From: Kofleriaceae bacterium
GTDB taxonomy: Bacteria; Myxococcota_A; Polyangia; Haliangiales; Haliangiaceae
Assembly: GCA_020633495.1 (NCBI GenBank)
Contig: JACKDR010000025.1
Location: 1-64,000 of the forward strand
DNA length: 64,000 nucleotides
Direction: 5' to 3'
Positions 25,454 to 33,549 of this stretch are shown here, one piece after another; the stretch's first letter is position 1, and each line of letters starts with the position of its first letter. The notes under the pieces were generated by a model. That model did not search any database. It was not told the DNA's origin and saw only the letters and a list, made by a program, of their open reading frames with translations. The position numbers were made by a program, and so were the translations under genes.

Positions 25454-25738
25454 TCACTCCGCGGCTCCGGGCTCGAGGAACGGGAAGCGGAGGGAGACGC
25501 TCGTTATCTGAGCTGCGGCGTCGGGAGGCAGCATCGAGCGCAGCTTCGCGATAGCCAGATCGAGCATCTGGTCGATGTGGGGCCGCGTCTGTGGCGCGTG
25601 CGGAACGCTGACCGGCACACCCGGAGGCGGCGACAGCGCGGCGTAGACTGCGCAGCACGCGGTCGCGCCGGCCTGCTTCTGCTCGGGGGTGGCGCCCTCG
25701 GCGAGGGCGATGCGGATGCAGTCGAGGAGGTCGGTCAT
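25454..25738 (-). CDS. Unknown small protein, 94 aa
   Basis: It begins MTDLLDCIRIALAEGATPEQ and has helical sequence followed by a Pro-rich centre and LRFPFLEP at the end. There is no signal peptide and I recognise no domain. It lies between the hydrolase cassette and the RHH/recombinase genes, all on the minus strand. Confidence 0.6.
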   Translation of the reverse strand: MTDLLDCIRIALAEGATPEQKQAGATACCAVYAALSPPPGVPVSVPHAPQTRPHIDQMLDLAIAKLRSMLPPDAAAQITSVSLRFPFLEPGAAE

Positions 25739-25765
25739 GGTGGGCTCCGTGGTGGGGTAGGGAGG

Positions 25766-26803
25766 TCAGAACGGGATGGCCTCTTCGTCGGTCGGCTGGC
25801 CGATGACGTTGTCGCGGGGACGCAAGCGGCGGATGAGGCGGGCTTCGTCGTTGAGGGCGTCGGCGGGCGAGGTCACACGCACCGCGACCTCGCACGCGCC
25901 GCGCGGGTACGTGAGGCCGGGGTCGTGACCTTCGGCGTACTGGCCGCGCCAGAAGCCTTTCCAGCGGCGCCATCCTTGAAAGTGCCGCGTGAGCGTCGCG
26001 TAGAGGCGCCCCGTCGAGGACTCGCCGACGTAGATGATCTCTCGCGTGGCTCGGTCGCGGATGATGTAGACGCCGGAGCTGCCGCGCAGCGCGCGGAGCC
26101 AGTCGGGGTACGGCTCGCCGCGCTCGCCAACAGGGTGGTACACGAGCGCGCCGTTGCGGAGGCCGGGACCGTGGAGCGGGATGCCCGCGACGCGGGCGTC
26201 GCGTTCGACGATCGGGCGGTAGCCGTCGACGGGCACCCAGGGCTCGCCGGGGATCGAGTGACCCCAGGGCGACATCGCTGGACCCCAGCCGGTGCGCGGT
26301 TTGCTGACGGCGCGCTCGACCGAGGGCAGCAGCGCGGCGGGGACGCGGAGGTCGAGGTGAAGGTGCGGGGCCGCGCTGTTGCCCGTGCTGCCGGAGAAGC
26401 CGATCACGTCGCCTCGCTCGACCGGCTGCTCGAGGTCGGCGAGGGTTCGCGACAGGTGCAGGTAGCGCGAGGTGAGGCCCGACGGGTGGCGGACCGCGAG
26501 CCAGCGCCCGGCGTCGCCGGCGTCGACGCGCTGGACGCGTGCGACGACGCCGCGATCGAGGGCCAGGACCGGCGTCCCGAGCGGCAGCGGGATGTCGAGC
26601 GCCCGGTGCAGGCGGTCGCCGCGCGGGCGCGACCACCCGCTCGACACGATCGTCCGGACGGTCGAGGGCGTCGGCCGGCCGAGGTCGAACAGCGGGCGGC
26701 TCGGATGGTGGCGCGCCGCCGCGCGAGCGGCCGACGGGCGCAGCACGATCGCGGTCAGGGCACCGCCCGCGATCGTGAGCCACGGGAAGGCCCGGTCACG
26801 CAC
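25766..26803 (-). CDS. M23 metallopeptidase fused to a GIY-YIG nuclease domain
   Basis: The start is GTG 26803. Residues 1-20 are hydrophobic (signal or anchor). Residues ~55-155 are a LytM/M23 endopeptidase with zinc ligands H66 and D70 (HRALD) and H147/H149 (HLHLD), which cleaves peptidoglycan cross-links. Residues ~242-335 form a GIY-YIG domain: GVY 244-246, YVG 258-260, Arg 266, Glu 320 and Asn 332, all catalytic positions present. I know of no common family with this fusion. A wall-degrading domain joined to a DNA-cleaving domain on one exported or anchored chain suggests DNA entry, transfer or an antibacterial effector; that is inference. Confidence 0.85.
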   Translation of the reverse strand: MRDRAFPWLTIAGGALTAIVLRPSAARAAARHHPSRPLFDLGRPTPSTVRTIVSSGWSRPRGDRLHRALDIPLPLGTPVLALDRGVVARVQRVDAGDAGRWLAVRHPSGLTSRYLHLSRTLADLEQPVERGDVIGFSGSTGNSAAPHLHLDLRVPAALLPSVERAVSKPRTGWGPAMSPWGHSIPGEPWVPVDGYRPIVERDARVAGIPLHGPGLRNGALVYHPVGERGEPYPDWLRALRGSSGVYIIRDRATREIIYVGESSTGRLYATLTRHFQGWRRWKGFWRGQYAEGHDPGLTYPRGACEVAVRVTSPADALNDEARLIRRLRPRDNVIGQPTDEEAIPF

Positions 26804-27134
26804 GGGCGCCTCCGAGCTGCCAGACCGTGACGCCCGCAGCGCGGAGCGCGCCGGTCAGCGCCTCGACGGTGCCGTAGCGCGCGGCGCCAGTAGCGAGGAC
26901 CTCGGCGGCACCGGCGGCTGTGGCGCGCGCGACGGCCTCGTCGAAGGTGGCCGGCTCACCGTCGACGGTGATGCCGGCATCGGAGATGCGGATGCGAACG
27001 CGCGATGCGGCCTCGTCCCGGCGCGGCTTGCGCCCGCGGCCGGCGCCCTCGCCGCGCAGCAGCAGCCACAGCAGCAGCGCGGCGCCACCGAGCGTGGCAA
27101 CGGTCTCGTGGCGCTTGCGTCGACGGGACGCCAT
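26796..27134 (-). CDS. Single-pass membrane protein, ExbD/TolR-like C-terminal region
   Basis: ATG 27134 overlaps the transglycosylase stop by one base (TGATG). A basic N-terminus (MASRRRKRHE) precedes one transmembrane helix (LGGAALLLWLLL). The C-terminal half (VRIRISDAGITVDGEPATFD, then YGTVEALTGALRAAGVTVWQL) resembles the periplasmic domain of ExbD/TolR. The similarity is by pattern only. It overlaps the M23-GIY-YIG gene by 8 bases, so the two are coupled. Confidence 0.65.
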   Translation of the reverse strand: MASRRRKRHETVATLGGAALLLWLLLRGEGAGRGRKPRRDEAASRVRIRISDAGITVDGEPATFDEAVARATAAGAAEVLATGAARYGTVEALTGALRAAGVTVWQLGGARA

Positions 27135-28045
27135 CAGCCGACCTCGCCGAGCGCGGCATCGACCTGCGCGGGGTTCGTGACCGGCTGCGCCTCGGCCTGC
27201 GGCGCGGCCGCCGCAGCGGTGGCCGCGTCCGCATCCGCCCCAGCGCCGTTGGGCGTGACGCCCTCGGCCTGGTCGCGGGCGCGCTCGCGCAGGTACTGGG
27301 TCGTGACGAGCCTGGCGAACCGCGCCTTGTGCGGGTTCGACAGGTTCGGGCTCGCGCCCGCCTGCTTCGCCGTCGCGACGATGTCGTCGAGCGTGAAGTC
27401 GACGAAGCCGCGCCGGGACAGGTGGCTCGCGACCCGGCCGACGCCGCCGCGCTCGGAGAAGCCGGCGTTCCAGCCCAGGGTCAGCAGCTCGATGAACAGC
27501 GGGTTGCTCCAGTCGACCTGCAGGTTCGGCGCGTCGCCATGGAAGCGCGCGTAGCCGTCGATGATGCGCGTCAGGACGTCGGAGGCGATCGCGATGTTGA
27601 CCGCCGGATCGAGCAGGTCGCGCCGCTCGTAGCGGGTGCCGTGGCGCGCGTTGTAGTCCTTGCGCACGACCTCGACGACCTGGAGCAGACCCCAGGCGGG
27701 GCCGTCGGTGGCGCGCGGGTTGAGGCCGGACTCGTGGGCCGCCAGCGCGCGCAGGTACGCGACCGGGATGTCGCCGCCGTACGCGGCGAACAGCGGATCG
27801 TAGCTGCGCGACGCCAGCTTGATGCGCTCGGCGCGCGCCGTCGGCGTGCGCCCTTCGGCGCGCCTCGCCGGCACCGGCCCCGCGGCGACCCGCGCCGCCG
27901 CGGACGGCACCAGTGGCGCCACCATCGCGAGCGCGGTCGTCGCGTCCTCGGCGGCGCGCCGGTGCTTCTCGCGATCGTGGAAGAGCCACAGGCCGCCCGC
28001 GCCGAGCGCGGCGACGAGCAGGAGGTTGGTATCGGGGGAGGACAT
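27134..28045 (-). CDS. Membrane-anchored lytic transglycosylase (SLT type)
   Basis: The 303-residue product has an N-terminal transmembrane segment (NLLLVAALGAGGLWLF) and an SLT goose-lysozyme-like domain at ~85-190. AYLRALAAHESGLNPRATDG has catalytic E105, and GLLQV is the conserved substrate-groove motif. An Ala-rich tail follows. It cleaves the glycan strands of peptidoglycan. Such enzymes open the wall for phage entry or exit, or for secretion and conjugation machines. With the M23 enzyme two genes away, the cassette can cut both glycan and peptide bonds. Confidence 0.88.
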   Translation of the reverse strand: MSSPDTNLLLVAALGAGGLWLFHDREKHRRAAEDATTALAMVAPLVPSAAARVAAGPVPARRAEGRTPTARAERIKLASRSYDPLFAAYGGDIPVAYLRALAAHESGLNPRATDGPAWGLLQVVEVVRKDYNARHGTRYERRDLLDPAVNIAIASDVLTRIIDGYARFHGDAPNLQVDWSNPLFIELLTLGWNAGFSERGGVGRVASHLSRRGFVDFTLDDIVATAKQAGASPNLSNPHKARFARLVTTQYLRERARDQAEGVTPNGAGADADAATAAAAAPQAEAQPVTNPAQVDAALGEVG

Positions 28046-28180
28046 GGAGGGGACTCCTTCTGCGGCGCGGGAACGCCGCGGCGGGGGACGGACGGATGCG
28101 ATCGGTGCCTGGAGTCGCGCGAGCGACCACGCGCGGTCCTGGGGTTACGGGGTCTCGGTCAGTTCGGGACTACTCGGCCG

Positions 28181-28471
28181 TCACTCGCGGCGGATGACGA
28201 TGGCGATCTGGGCGGGCACGCTGGCTCCGTCGCCGGAGCCCAGCGCACCCGTCTCGCCATCCCCCTCGGTCGGCGCCGGCTCGACCGGCGCGACCTGGTA
28301 GGTCGGCGTCGTCGAGCCCCAGCCACACCAGCCCGGGCCGGACGCGGGCTGTCCCGCACCGACGTAGGCCGGCGATCGCGCGCCGATGAGGCTCCACAGC
28401 CACCCGAGCAAGCTGTCGCGGCACGGCGCCGCGACGGTCGACCCGGGAGAGGCAGGCAGGTTGCTCGCCAT
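28181..28471 (-). CDS. Unknown small Gly/Pro-rich protein
   Basis: I take ATG 28471 as the start (MASNLPASPGSTVAAPCRDS), giving 96 residues. There is one short hydrophobic stretch (LLGWLWSLIGA) and a Trp/Gly/Pro-rich middle, ending in IAIVIRRE. No domain is recognised. It sits between the cassette's membrane proteins and the transglycosylase and may be a structural or membrane component. Confidence 0.6.
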   Translation of the reverse strand: MASNLPASPGSTVAAPCRDSLLGWLWSLIGARSPAYVGAGQPASGPGWCGWGSTTPTYQVAPVEPAPTEGDGETGALGSGDGASVPAQIAIVIRRE

Positions 28472-28481
28472 GACCACCTCC

Positions 28482-28901
28482 TCAGCCCACCAGCTTGCCG
28501 ACCAGCGCACCGACGGTGCGGAGCTGCTCGTCGCGCTTGGCGTGGAGGGCCAGCGCGCTGGTGTACGCGAGCTGGTTGGTCATGTCGGTGCTGGGGTTGC
28601 CCTGCACCACCGGCGCGGCCGGCAGCGGCATCACCGCCGCGACCACCATCGTCGCCAGCTCGACGAGCTGGCCGGTGGTCACGTTGGCGAACGGCCGGTT
28701 GCTGGCCGGCTGCGCCGGCTCGGTCTGCACCACCCGCGCCGGGCGGGCGACCACCGCGGTCCGGCTCCGCGGGCGCGGAGCCGGAGCCACGATGACGCGC
28801 CCACCCGGGCGCTGCGCGGTCCGATGGTCGTTGTTGCCGCCGCGAGGCGCGTTGCGAACGTCGTCGTCGTCGAGGAAGTAGATCTCGGTGTACTCGTCCA
28901 T
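28482..28901 (-). CDS. Unknown acidic/basic small protein, 139 aa
   Basis: ATG 28901 has GGAAGG close upstream (28903-28909 region on the minus strand: AAGGACCTTCCC). The N-terminus is acidic (MDEYTEIYFLDDDDVR), followed by a basic Pro/Arg linker. A hydrophobic segment (LVELATMVVAAVMPLPAA) precedes a C-terminal helix (KRDEQLRTVGALVGKLVG). No family is recognised. It probably belongs to the same minus-strand unit. Confidence 0.65.
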   Translation of the reverse strand: MDEYTEIYFLDDDDVRNAPRGGNNDHRTAQRPGGRVIVAPAPRPRSRTAVVARPARVVQTEPAQPASNRPFANVTTGQLVELATMVVAAVMPLPAAPVVQGNPSTDMTNQLAYTSALALHAKRDEQLRTVGALVGKLVG

Positions 28902-28961
28902 GGGAAGGTCCTTTCTCGACCGCACGGGCCGATCACGCGACGCCAGGCACCGATCGCGGGG

Positions 28962-29450
28962 TCACTCGCCGGGGTCGTAGCCAGCGTCGAGGTCGTCGTC
29001 GGCGTAGCCGAGGCGGGTCGCGACCTCCGGCGCGATGCTCTGGAAGTTGGCGAGCACGCGCGGCCGGTAGCCCTGCCGCGCCGGCTCGGCCGGCGGCAGC
29101 GCGGGTGGCGCCGCGGGCGCCTTCGCCGTGGCGCGCTTCTGCATCAGCGACAGCGCGAGCTGCCCGGCGCCGGCGGCGGCGATGCCGTTGGCGGCGACGC
29201 GCGCGGCGCCGTCGAGCGTGTACGCGCCGATCGCGCCGCCGACGGTCATCGCGAGGCCGACGGTCTCGGGGCTGAGCACCTCCTGGTTGGCGAGGAAGCC
29301 TCCGAGCACCGCGCCGCCGCCGCCGCCCGCGACCGACGCCAGCGTCATGCTGAAGTCGGGCGACGGGCCGCGACGGATGGGGCGGCGCCGGGGGGCGGCC
29401 GGCGGTCCGGCGTTGCGATGCCGGGGCTTGGAGCGAGTGGGCTTGGACAT
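28962..29450 (-). CDS. Small membrane protein with glycine-zipper-like segments
   Basis: The 162-residue product has a very basic N-terminus (MSKPTRSKPRHRNAG). Two hydrophobic Gly-rich segments follow (SVAGGGGGAVLGGFLA; VGLAMTVGGAIGAYTL), then an Ala/Pro-rich tail. Glycine-zipper segments favour helix packing in membranes or pores. This is a description of composition, not a functional assignment. Confidence 0.65.
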   Translation of the reverse strand: MSKPTRSKPRHRNAGPPAAPRRRPIRRGPSPDFSMTLASVAGGGGGAVLGGFLANQEVLSPETVGLAMTVGGAIGAYTLDGAARVAANGIAAAGAGQLALSLMQKRATAKAPAAPPALPPAEPARQGYRPRVLANFQSIAPEVATRLGYADDDLDAGYDPGE

Positions 29451-29495
29451 CAGAGCGTTCCTTTCGGGTGAGGGGGATGGAGAGACGTGGTCTGG

Positions 29496-29984
29496 TCAGA
29501 GCTCGACATCGAGGTCCGAATCGGTGGCGGCGCCGAGCTCGAGGCCGAGGCGGCGCAGCCGAGCCACCGCCGCACGCGCCGCCCGCGATCGCGGCGCCTC
29601 GCGCTGGGCCCGGACGGGCAGCGCGTCGATCGGCAGGCCGATCGCGTCGAACAGCGCGATCAGCTCGACCGTGCTCAGCCCGAGGTCGGCGTCGAGCGCG
29701 CGGACGATCCACTGCGCCGCGAACCACAGGTCTTCGGTCGGCGCGGCGCCGCCGTCGGCGCCGTGGAGCTGCGCGAGCAGGTAGCGCCGGGCGCGGCGCA
29801 GCCGGGCGTGGGCCAGCGGCCAGTCCTCGAGGTGACAGGCCGCGAGCGCGAAGGTCTCCTCGGTCAGCGTGACCGAGGTCGGCCGGCCGACGCCGCACAT
29901 CGCGTCGTAGACGGCGCGCTCGGCGGGGGTCAGGGGCGTGGGGTTCTGGTGGGGCTTCTTCGAGGCGGGGGCGTGACAGGACAT
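29496..29984 (-). CDS. Unknown helical protein, 162 aa
   Basis: ATG 29984 gives MSCHAPASKKPHQNPTPLTP, followed by largely helical sequence (LTPAERAVYDAMCGVGRP, LWFAAQWIVRALDADLG). There is no signal peptide and no recognised motif. It is transcribed with the other cassette genes. Confidence 0.65.
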   Translation of the reverse strand: MSCHAPASKKPHQNPTPLTPAERAVYDAMCGVGRPTSVTLTEETFALAACHLEDWPLAHARLRRARRYLLAQLHGADGGAAPTEDLWFAAQWIVRALDADLGLSTVELIALFDAIGLPIDALPVRAQREAPRSRAARAAVARLRRLGLELGAATDSDLDVEL

Positions 29985-30087
29985 AGAGGTCTCCGGGCGG
30001 CCGGACGGATCCGGTCGTCTCCCGCGCCGCGCCGTGAGGCGCACGCAGGTGGCAGGGGGGACGGCGCCGAGCGCGCCGAGGTGGGAG

Positions 30088-31113
30088 CTACACGCGCGCG
30101 GCCAGCCAGCGGCCGGCGAGCGCATCGGGGGTCATCGCGGCGAGCGTGCCGGGCATCGGCGGATGGGCGGCCAGGGGACCGAGCGACAGCCCCTCGGCGT
30201 TGAGCTCGCGTTCGAGCGCGTCGACCACCGGCGGGCTGATCCCGAGCGTGGCGAGCTTGGCGCGCAGCGCCGCCAGCCCGACCCGGTAGCCGATCCGCCC
30301 GCCGACGCGCCCGAGCTTGCCGAGCACGACCCTATCCGGGCGGACCCGGTAGCGACCGACGTGCAGCTCCGGGCCGGCGTTGCGCCGCGTCTCGCCCTCG
30401 ATGCGGTCGATCGCGATCGCCGTGGTGCCGACGATGCACCGCCCGGTGTCGCCGTAGTGGTGGGCTTCGTGGTGCGCCAGGCCGAGCACGAACGCCATGT
30501 CGGCGACCTGGTCGGCGTCGACGGCCTCGCCGCGCAGCACCGCGCGCATCGCCCGGTGCCCGGCACGCACCCGATCGACGCCACCCGCGAAGCAGCCCGC
30601 CGGTTCCGCCGCCAGCAGCGCGATCCAGTCGACCGCCTGGGTCGGCGACATCGCCACCGGCGCCGCGCCGTTGCGCGTCCGCGCCGCGCGCCACAGCTCG
30701 GCGCGGGCCGCGTTTCGCGACACCGCCGGATCGAGCACCACCGGCGCGCCATCCTCGACCGGCAGCGTGTGCCGGCCGCCCGGCACGTCGATCGTGGTCA
30801 GCGCCCGCACCGGGCGCGGATCGATCAGCTCCGCCGCGCCCAGGTACAGCGCCGCGCGCTCCACACAGTTGGGATCCGCCGGCGCGATCCGCAGCCGCTG
30901 CGGTGGGTGACACGTCGGCACCCGCGGCCCGTCGCTGGGCGCGCCCAGGTCGTCGCGTTGCGGCAGCGAGCGGATCCACCGCGCCAGCCCGCGGGTGTCG
31001 TCGAACCACGCCGCCACCTCGGCCAGCGCCGGATCGCCAGCCTCGGCCAGCTCGGCGATCGTCGCCGTGATGTCGTCGAGACACCCGCGGTCGTTGAGCG
31101 GCGCGTCGATCAC
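30088..31113 (-). CDS. Unknown protein with an HExxH-type motif
   Basis: GTG 31113 overlaps the upstream stop (GTGA). The 341-residue product carries LGLAHHEAHHYGDTGRC, in which H215-E216-x-H218-H219 fits HExxH, the zinc site of many metallopeptidases. The surroundings do not match a family I know, and the region is also plain His-rich. There is no signal peptide. As the second gene of the cassette it may be a maturation protease or structural protein; undecided. Confidence 0.7.
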   Translation of the reverse strand: MIDAPLNDRGCLDDITATIAELAEAGDPALAEVAAWFDDTRGLARWIRSLPQRDDLGAPSDGPRVPTCHPPQRLRIAPADPNCVERAALYLGAAELIDPRPVRALTTIDVPGGRHTLPVEDGAPVVLDPAVSRNAARAELWRAARTRNGAAPVAMSPTQAVDWIALLAAEPAGCFAGGVDRVRAGHRAMRAVLRGEAVDADQVADMAFVLGLAHHEAHHYGDTGRCIVGTTAIAIDRIEGETRRNAGPELHVGRYRVRPDRVVLGKLGRVGGRIGYRVGLAALRAKLATLGISPPVVDALERELNAEGLSLGPLAAHPPMPGTLAAMTPDALAGRWLAARV

Positions 31114-32027
31114 GACGCCGCGTCCTTCATCGTCGGCAGCATCGACCGCACGAACGCGGCGGCCTGCTCGACCGTCATCGTCTCCAGCTCGGCCAGCAGC
31201 TCGGCGCGGTCCTCCGCCGACAGCTTCATCGCCGTCTGCTGCGCCACCGCAGCCTCCTGGGGCGACAGCAGCTTCTGCACCGCCAGCAGGTCCGCCATCT
31301 GGGCCGGCGTCGGCGCCGCATTGCGCACCGGCGGCGCGGCCTCGCCCGGCTCCACCGTGGCGGCCTCCGCGGTCCCCGTCGCCGCCGCCGCGCTCTTGGC
31401 GTGCTTTACCTGCAGCCACATCTGGATCATCGGCAGCAGCTGCGCCGCCAGCCCGGCCAGCGTCGGCTCCTGCGGCTCCTCGGGCTCGTCGTCGCCCAGC
31501 TCGAGCTCGACATCCGCCTCCGCCGCCACCGGCGGTAGCCGCGCCACGATGCCCGCGCCGTCGGCGGCGCGGATGACCTCCGCCGCCGCCTGCATGATGC
31601 CGGCGAAGCGATCGGCGATGTTGCGGCTGACGTCGGCGTTGACCCGAGCCATCTCGACGTTGGCGCGCGCCAGCTCGCGCAGCGCCGCCTCCGGCCCATC
31701 GAGCGTCGCGCCACCGTCGGCCAGCCCCACACCATTGCGCGGCGGCAGCTCCGCGATCGTCAGGTACGCCGCGGGCGCGTTGCTGATGAGCTTCCGCTTG
31801 TCATCGATCGGATCGAGCCGGTAGCGCCCGGGCACGTTCTCGACCGTCTCCTTGAACTCGATGAAGCCGACGTCGATCGGCAGGATCATCGGTGCGCCCT
31901 CGCGGGTCGTCACCACCTCCGGCGCCCCACGGCTCCCGGGGCTCCGGAACCGGCGCACCCGCCAGTACTGGGCGTGCGCCGGCAGCACGATCGCGTCGCC
32001 GTTCATGTCGTACGCAAGCTCGGACAT
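31110..32027 (-). CDS. Unknown protein, first gene of the minus-strand cassette
   Basis: ATG 32027 (MSELAYDMNGDAIVLPAHAQ) gives 305 residues. The N-terminal ~95 residues are beta-rich (YWRVRRFRSPGS, IDVGFIEFKETV, GRYRLDPIDDKRKL). The middle is helical (VEMARVNADVSRNIADRF), with acidic runs. The C-terminus (AEDRAELLAELETMTVEQAA) is helical. There is no signal peptide or membrane helix. As the promoter-proximal gene of the unit it may be the most abundant product. I do not recognise it. Confidence 0.7.
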   Translation of the reverse strand: MSELAYDMNGDAIVLPAHAQYWRVRRFRSPGSRGAPEVVTTREGAPMILPIDVGFIEFKETVENVPGRYRLDPIDDKRKLISNAPAAYLTIAELPPRNGVGLADGGATLDGPEAALRELARANVEMARVNADVSRNIADRFAGIMQAAAEVIRAADGAGIVARLPPVAAEADVELELGDDEPEEPQEPTLAGLAAQLLPMIQMWLQVKHAKSAAAATGTAEAATVEPGEAAPPVRNAAPTPAQMADLLAVQKLLSPQEAAVAQQTAMKLSAEDRAELLAELETMTVEQAAAFVRSMLPTMKDAAS

Positions 32028-32190
32028 CGCAGACTCCTGGTCGTGGCGGGGTCCCGCGCCCTCGACCATCGAGAGCGACCAGTCCGTCCACACTCCTGTC
32101 TGCGAACAACTCGCGATCTGATCCCACGCCCCGATCACTTTTCGAGACGCCGCCGCGGAACTTCGCGGAACCGCGTAGACTTCTCACGCG
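32028..32190. promoter_or_regulatory. Divergent promoter region
   Basis: These 163 bases separate the minus-strand cassette from the plus-strand ankyrin gene. A TAGACT at 32176-32181 could be a -10 box for the ankyrin gene but lies only ~10 bases from its ATG and lacks a clear -35. No confident promoter is called. Confidence 0.3.
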
Positions 32191-32619
32191 ATGCCCCCGA
32201 AGCGGCCGAAGCGGGACTCCCGCCCTGGCGTTGATCGTGCCGGACGCACGCCGCTGCACCACGCGGCTGTTGACGGGGATCGAGCTGCGGTCGAGCAACT
32301 GCTCCGCGATGGCGCCGATCCGTCGGCCCGCGACGATGACAACAACACGCCCCTGCACTTCGCAGCGCAGGAATGGCATGTCGACGTCGCAGACATCCTG
32401 ATCCGCGCGGGCGCCGAGGTCGATGCGATCGATGACCACGGCAACACGCCCCTGTGCCGCGCGGTGTTCGAGTCACGCGGTCGCGGCGACCTGATCGCGC
32501 TGCTCTGCGCCAGCGGTGCCGACCCGCTTCGCACGAACCAGCATGGCGCGTCACCGCTCAGCCTCGCGCGCACGATCTCGAACTTCGATGTCGCGCAGTT
32601 CTTCGCCGACCTCCCCTGA
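32191..32619 (+). CDS. Ankyrin-repeat protein
   Basis: The 142-residue product is almost entirely ankyrin repeats: GRTPLHHAAVDGDRAAVEQL, NTPLHFAAQEWHVDVADIL, NTPLCRAVFESRGRGDLIAL and ASPLSLARTISNFDV. Ankyrins bind other proteins. Small ankyrin proteins next to SUKH proteins, as here, are known as immunity-type genes in polymorphic toxin loci. No toxin gene is seen directly beside it. Confidence 0.88.
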   Translation: MPPKRPKRDSRPGVDRAGRTPLHHAAVDGDRAAVEQLLRDGADPSARDDDNNTPLHFAAQEWHVDVADILIRAGAEVDAIDDHGNTPLCRAVFESRGRGDLIALLCASGADPLRTNQHGASPLSLARTISNFDVAQFFADLP

Positions 32620-32665
32620 TCGGAAGAAGCCCTTCTCGCGCTCCCTCGCGCATCACCTGCCCGCC

Positions 32666-33109
32666 ATGACGACGATCCTCGACTCCGAGCCCGGCCTTGA
32701 CGACACCGCATTGGCGGCCCTGGAGCGGACATTGGGCGTTGCGTTGCCGGCCCCCTACCGGCGCTTCCTTGCCATCCACAGCGGCGGATATCCCACGGCC
32801 AATGTCTTCCGGAGAGAAAGCCGGCGCCGAGGCGACACCGAGCCCGGGCTGGTCTCGGAGTTCCTCGGCGCGGCGGACCTGGGTCTCTACAAGACGATCT
32901 ACGCGGGGCGAATCCCGGCCGAGTTCCTGGCTATCGGCCACGACCCGGGCGGAAACGCGCTCGTCATTGCCACATCGGGTACCGATGCCGGGCGCGTCTA
33001 CTTCTGGGACCACGACGCGGAGCACACGCCACCGACGCGAGCCAACCTCTACCTCATCGCCGACGACTTCGACGCATTCCTGGCCGGGCTGCGGGAAGCT
33101 GACGGCTAG
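32666..33109 (+). CDS. SMI1/KNR4 (SUKH-1) family protein
   Basis: ATG 32666 (MTTILDSEPGLDDTALAALE) gives 147 residues. The SUKH pattern is visible: ALERTLGVALPAPYRRFLAI with HSGGYP, then EFLAIGHDPGGNALVIA and GRVYFWDHDAE. SUKH proteins are frequent immunity proteins against secreted nucleases. It follows the ankyrin gene by 46 bases on the same strand. Confidence 0.85.
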   Translation: MTTILDSEPGLDDTALAALERTLGVALPAPYRRFLAIHSGGYPTANVFRRESRRRGDTEPGLVSEFLGAADLGLYKTIYAGRIPAEFLAIGHDPGGNALVIATSGTDAGRVYFWDHDAEHTPPTRANLYLIADDFDAFLAGLREADG

Positions 33110-33159
33110 CAGCCCGCGATCGCACGGCGATGAGGTCACGCCCGCGTCCGCAGCAGTGG

Positions 33160-33474
33160 TCATTGGCCGCCACCCTGTCGCCGCCGCGACCACCAGCGCG
33201 CTGCTTCCGCCGCGCACACCTCGGCGAGCCGTTCCGCCAAGCGATCGTCGTGAGTGGGCCCGGCCACCTTCCGCCGCGCGATCTCGCGGACCCGATCCGA
33301 GGCCGACCATCCCGGCCACCGCGATGGCGCCCGGCGCATCGGCATCCGCACGCGCACACCGTCCGCCCAGCGCATGCCGCGCGACGCCGCCACGCCGCGC
33401 AGACTCGCGAGCCGCGCCTCGATGCAGCGGTCGCACACCGGCGGCATCGCGCCGCAGGTCGCGCACTCGATCAT
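33160..33474 (-). CDS. Small zinc-finger-like protein
   Basis: ATG 33474 gives 104 residues opening MIECATCGAMPPVCDRCIEA. The CxxC...CxxC pair at residues 4-17 is a likely zinc knuckle. The remainder is Arg/Trp-rich (MRWADGVRVRMPMRRAPSRW) with a basic end. It is convergent with the SUKH gene and its function is unknown; nucleic-acid binding is plausible from charge. Confidence 0.55.
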   Translation of the reverse strand: MIECATCGAMPPVCDRCIEARLASLRGVAASRGMRWADGVRVRMPMRRAPSRWPGWSASDRVREIARRKVAGPTHDDRLAERLAEVCAAEAARWWSRRRQGGGQ

Positions 33475-33549
33475 CGATCGCAATCTGGCGCGCCGGGCTG
33501 ACCTCGGCCCGGCACCGCCGGCGGGCTCCGTCGGTGCTACCGCCGCAGC

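Noticed and set aside
27005..28795. Long plus-strand frame across the hydrolase cassette
   Set aside because: It is Arg/Gly/Ala-rich antisense read-through opposite the transglycosylase, whose catalytic motifs fix the coding strand.
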